Below, piece after piece: positions 7,641-8,358 of a DNA stretch of 8,358 bases. Each line of letters opens with the position of its first letter. The stretch's first letter is position 1. Source of the stretch: Opitutales bacterium (lineage in GTDB: Bacteria; Verrucomicrobiota; Verrucomicrobiia; Opitutales; JAIRKQ01). Both the position numbers and the translations under genes were made by a program. Below the pieces are notes generated by a model. It was not told where the DNA came from and ran no database searches. It was given only the letters and a program-made list of their open reading frames with translations. Location: contig JAIDVZ010000022.1 in NCBI GenBank assembly GCA_029059365.1, positions 1-8,358 of the forward strand. The letters are read 5' to 3'.

Positions 7641-7662
7641 AGCTTTTTTATCGCGATAGACA
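7634..7662 (+). promoter_or_regulatory. Candidate sigma-70-type promoter for the 110-aa protein gene
   Basis: A perfect -35 box TTGACA (7634-7639) is followed 17 nt later by TAGACA (7657-7662), which matches the -10 consensus at three of six positions including the leading TA. Initiation near 7669 would leave a very short leader before the ATG at 7679. The spacer carries the perfect palindrome TATCGCGATA. Confidence 0.45.
7649..7658. promoter_or_regulatory. 10-bp palindrome TATCGCGATA, possible operator
   Basis: TATCGCGATA is a perfect inverted repeat lying between the -35 and -10 boxes of the plus-strand promoter and touching the latter. A partial copy, TTATCGCG, occurs at 7612-7619, overlapping the -10 of the divergent minus-strand promoter. 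The placement at both promoters suggests a regulator-binding site, but a 10-bp palindrome can occur by chance and no cognate regulator gene is in the window. Confidence 0.25.
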
Positions 7663-7678
7663 CTGACCTGGATTTACG

Positions 7679-8011
7679 ATGGAGATATTGGAGATATTCA
7701 AAAATTTGGTTGCCGGAAAGCATGCGCATGATGATTTAAAAAAAGTAACTACAGTGGGCATAGAATATCTCGACAAAGCAAAAGCTTGGTTGGACGATCT
7801 CGAGCAGAATGGAGATCATGAGAAAATTGCAAACATTCTGAACGAAGTTACGGAAAATGTGCACAAAAATATGGCCGAAAAATTTCGTAATGGTGAATTA
7901 GGCTCGGAATTAATGGAACAGATGCATCGCTTAGCACTGATGTTCCCGTCGCAACTGGCAGATAGTTTTGAAAAATTACTGCAGATCTTTTACGATAAAT
8001 ATCATAAATAA
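7679..8011 (+). CDS. Small helical hypothetical protein, 110 aa
   Basis: I do not recognise this protein. It is 110 aa, charged throughout, without cysteine, signal peptide or membrane segment, so probably cytoplasmic. The sequence looks almost wholly alpha-helical: an N-terminal segment MEILEIFKNLVAGKHAHDDL, a helix around EYLDKAKAWLDDLEQ (about 29-43), another around HEKIANILNEVTENVHKNMAEKF (about 47-69), and a C-terminal helix around FEKLLQIFYDKY, suggesting a small helical bundle. The first codons contain a near-perfect tandem 9-base repeat (GAGATATTG, GAGATATTC). The ATG at 7679 is preceded by a weak GGA 6 nt upstream and a good promoter candidate at 7634-7662. It is divergent from ileS. 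Continuous codon structure, a promoter and a following hairpin support a real gene; function is unknown. Confidence 0.75.
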   Translation: MEILEIFKNLVAGKHAHDDLKKVTTVGIEYLDKAKAWLDDLEQNGDHEKIANILNEVTENVHKNMAEKFRNGELGSELMEQMHRLALMFPSQLADSFEKLLQIFYDKYHK

Positions 8012-8013
8012 AA

Positions 8014-8036
8014 ATGAGCGGACCAACGCCGCTCAT
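8014..8036 (-). terminator. Rho-independent terminator for minus-strand transcription
   Basis: A perfect 8-bp stem pairs ATGAGCGG (8014-8021) with CCGCTCAT (8029-8036) around a 7-nt loop. Read on the minus strand the stem is followed directly by TTTTTATTTAT, a proper U-tract; read on the plus strand it is followed by CTTACCTGG, with no U-tract. It therefore best ends RNA coming from the tRNA-Tyr side and stops it running antisense into the 110-aa gene. It may weakly stop plus-strand RNA as well, since it begins 3 nt after that gene's stop codon. Confidence 0.8.
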
Positions 8037-8037
8037 C

Positions 8038-8145
8038 TTACCTGGATAAAACTAAATTGCTAATCAAAGCTACCAAGTAAGACGGGGATTTTATGGATTC
8101 GTTCAAAATTTTTAAATCTGTATGAAGATCGGCTATTTTAGCCAT
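8038..8145 (-). CDS. Possible 35-aa small protein between tRNA-Tyr and its terminator
   Basis: On the minus strand an ATG at 8145 opens a 35-residue ORF, beginning MAKIADLHTDLKILNES and ending YLVALISNLVLSR, with TAA at 8038-8040, 1 nt from the terminator hairpin. It has an amphipathic charged first half and a hydrophobic second half. There is no good ribosome site, and an in-frame TGA lies five codons upstream. No separate promoter is evident, so it would be transcribed with tRNA-Tyr. Position against the terminator is the main support. It may be the remnant C-terminus of a lost gene or chance. Confidence 0.3.
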   Translation of the reverse strand: MAKIADLHTDLKILNESIKSPSYLVALISNLVLSR

Positions 8146-8260
8146 GTATATGGCAGATCATGAGGATAAATAAGCGAATTATTGGATCACCTGTGAATTA
8201 AAAAATTTGCAACAGAAAACGAATTAAGAACCCGAAAATTTTAGCGAAATTCTTGAGCAT
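8093..8260 (+). pseudogene. Possible decayed relative of the 110-aa protein gene
   Basis: An ATG at 8093 with GGGGA 4 nt upstream opens MDSFKIFKSV and then meets TGA. The same frame continues through two more stops to near the tRNA (MADHEDK, stop, ANYWITCELKNLQQ, stop, EPENFSEILEHL). Its start resembles that of the neighbouring 110-aa protein (MEILEIFKNL), with IFK at the same place, and later pieces are loosely similar (FSEILEHL against IANILNEV). This could be a broken tandem copy. The similarity is short and the region overlaps the minus-strand small ORF, so support is weak. Confidence 0.2.
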
Positions 8261-8264
8261 TTAG

Positions 8265-8351
8265 TGGTGGTGGGAAAGCGATTCGAACGCTTGAAGGGTA
8301 ACACCCGACAGATTTACAGTCTGCATCCTTTAGCCACTTGGATATCCCACC
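8265..8351 (-). tRNA. tRNA-Tyr (anticodon GUA)
   Basis: A complete class II tRNA on the minus strand. The acceptor stem GGTGGGA (complement of 8345-8351) pairs with TCCCACC (complement of 8269-8275). The discriminator A is at 8268 and the 3' CCA is encoded at 8265-8267. The anticodon loop CTGTAAA carries GTA, flanked by GCAGA and TCTGT. The long variable arm contains the hairpin GGGTGTTACCC, as expected for bacterial tRNA-Tyr. The T arm is AAGCG, TTCGAAT, CGCTT. Its promoter must lie right of the window; the nearest terminator in its direction is the hairpin at 8014-8036. Confidence 0.97.
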
Positions 8352-8358
8352 AGCAACT

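Noticed and set aside
7848..8036. Minus-strand ORF of 62 codons opposite the 110-aa gene
   Set aside because: It starts inside the terminator hairpin and is antisense to a better supported gene.
8131..8155. Two small overlapping hairpins, GGCT/AGCC and GCCAT/ATGGC
   Set aside because: Stems of 4-5 bp in AT-rich DNA are expected by chance and no U-tract follows.
8198..8260. 20-aa hydrophobic minus-strand ORF (MLKNFAKIFGF...) starting 4 nt after the tRNA CCA
   Set aside because: No ribosome site and very short; most likely chance in an AT-rich tail.

Overview
The window (about 40% G+C by eye) reads as a normal bacterial chromosomal segment, most likely from the Verrucomicrobiota or a close PVC-group relative. 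The main clue is the DksA/TraR-like protein. It has an N-terminal ADILGFNP block and a C-terminal PFTRYSLQGQ block in place of a zinc finger, a style I recall from verrucomicrobial proteins. The adjacency of ileS, dksA and lspA, the IleS style (HIGT, KVSKS, degenerate C-terminal zinc knuckle) and a fused amino-acid binding protein/permease fit this. The fairly high A+T and some shortened features could suit a host-associated lineage, but that is inference from memory with no database search.

Layout: (1) From the left edge to 1268, plus strand, lies the C-terminal part of a GspE/PilB-type secretion or pilus ATPase whose frame runs off the 5' edge. (2) From 7535 down to 1270, minus strand, lies a compact run of five genes in the order ileS, dksA-like, lspA, amino-acid ABC ATPase, fused binding protein/permease. 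Spacings are 13 nt, a 14-nt overlap, 41 nt and 1 nt, so this is probably one transcription unit. It meets the GspE gene tail to tail with one base between the stops. (3) At 7593-7678 a short divergent intergenic region holds candidate back-to-back promoters sharing a -35 box, plus a 10-bp palindrome. (4) At 7679-8011, plus strand, is a small helical protein I do not recognise. (5) At 8014-8036 is a strong hairpin with a U-tract only in the minus direction, ending transcription that comes from the right. (6) At 8038-8264 is a gap containing a possible 35-aa minus-strand ORF that ends 1 nt from the terminator hairpin, and a plus-strand frame that looks like a decayed gene. (7) At 8265-8351, minus strand, is a complete tRNA-Tyr(GUA) with a long variable arm and encoded CCA.

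Functionally, the minus-strand run groups isoleucyl-tRNA charging, a DksA-type RNA polymerase regulator, lipoprotein signal-peptide cleavage and amino-acid uptake, a plausible growth- and nutrient-linked set. I see no CRISPR array, insertion sequence or defence cassette. The least explained parts are the divergent promoter region, the unknown 110-aa protein and the stretch between it and the tRNA.
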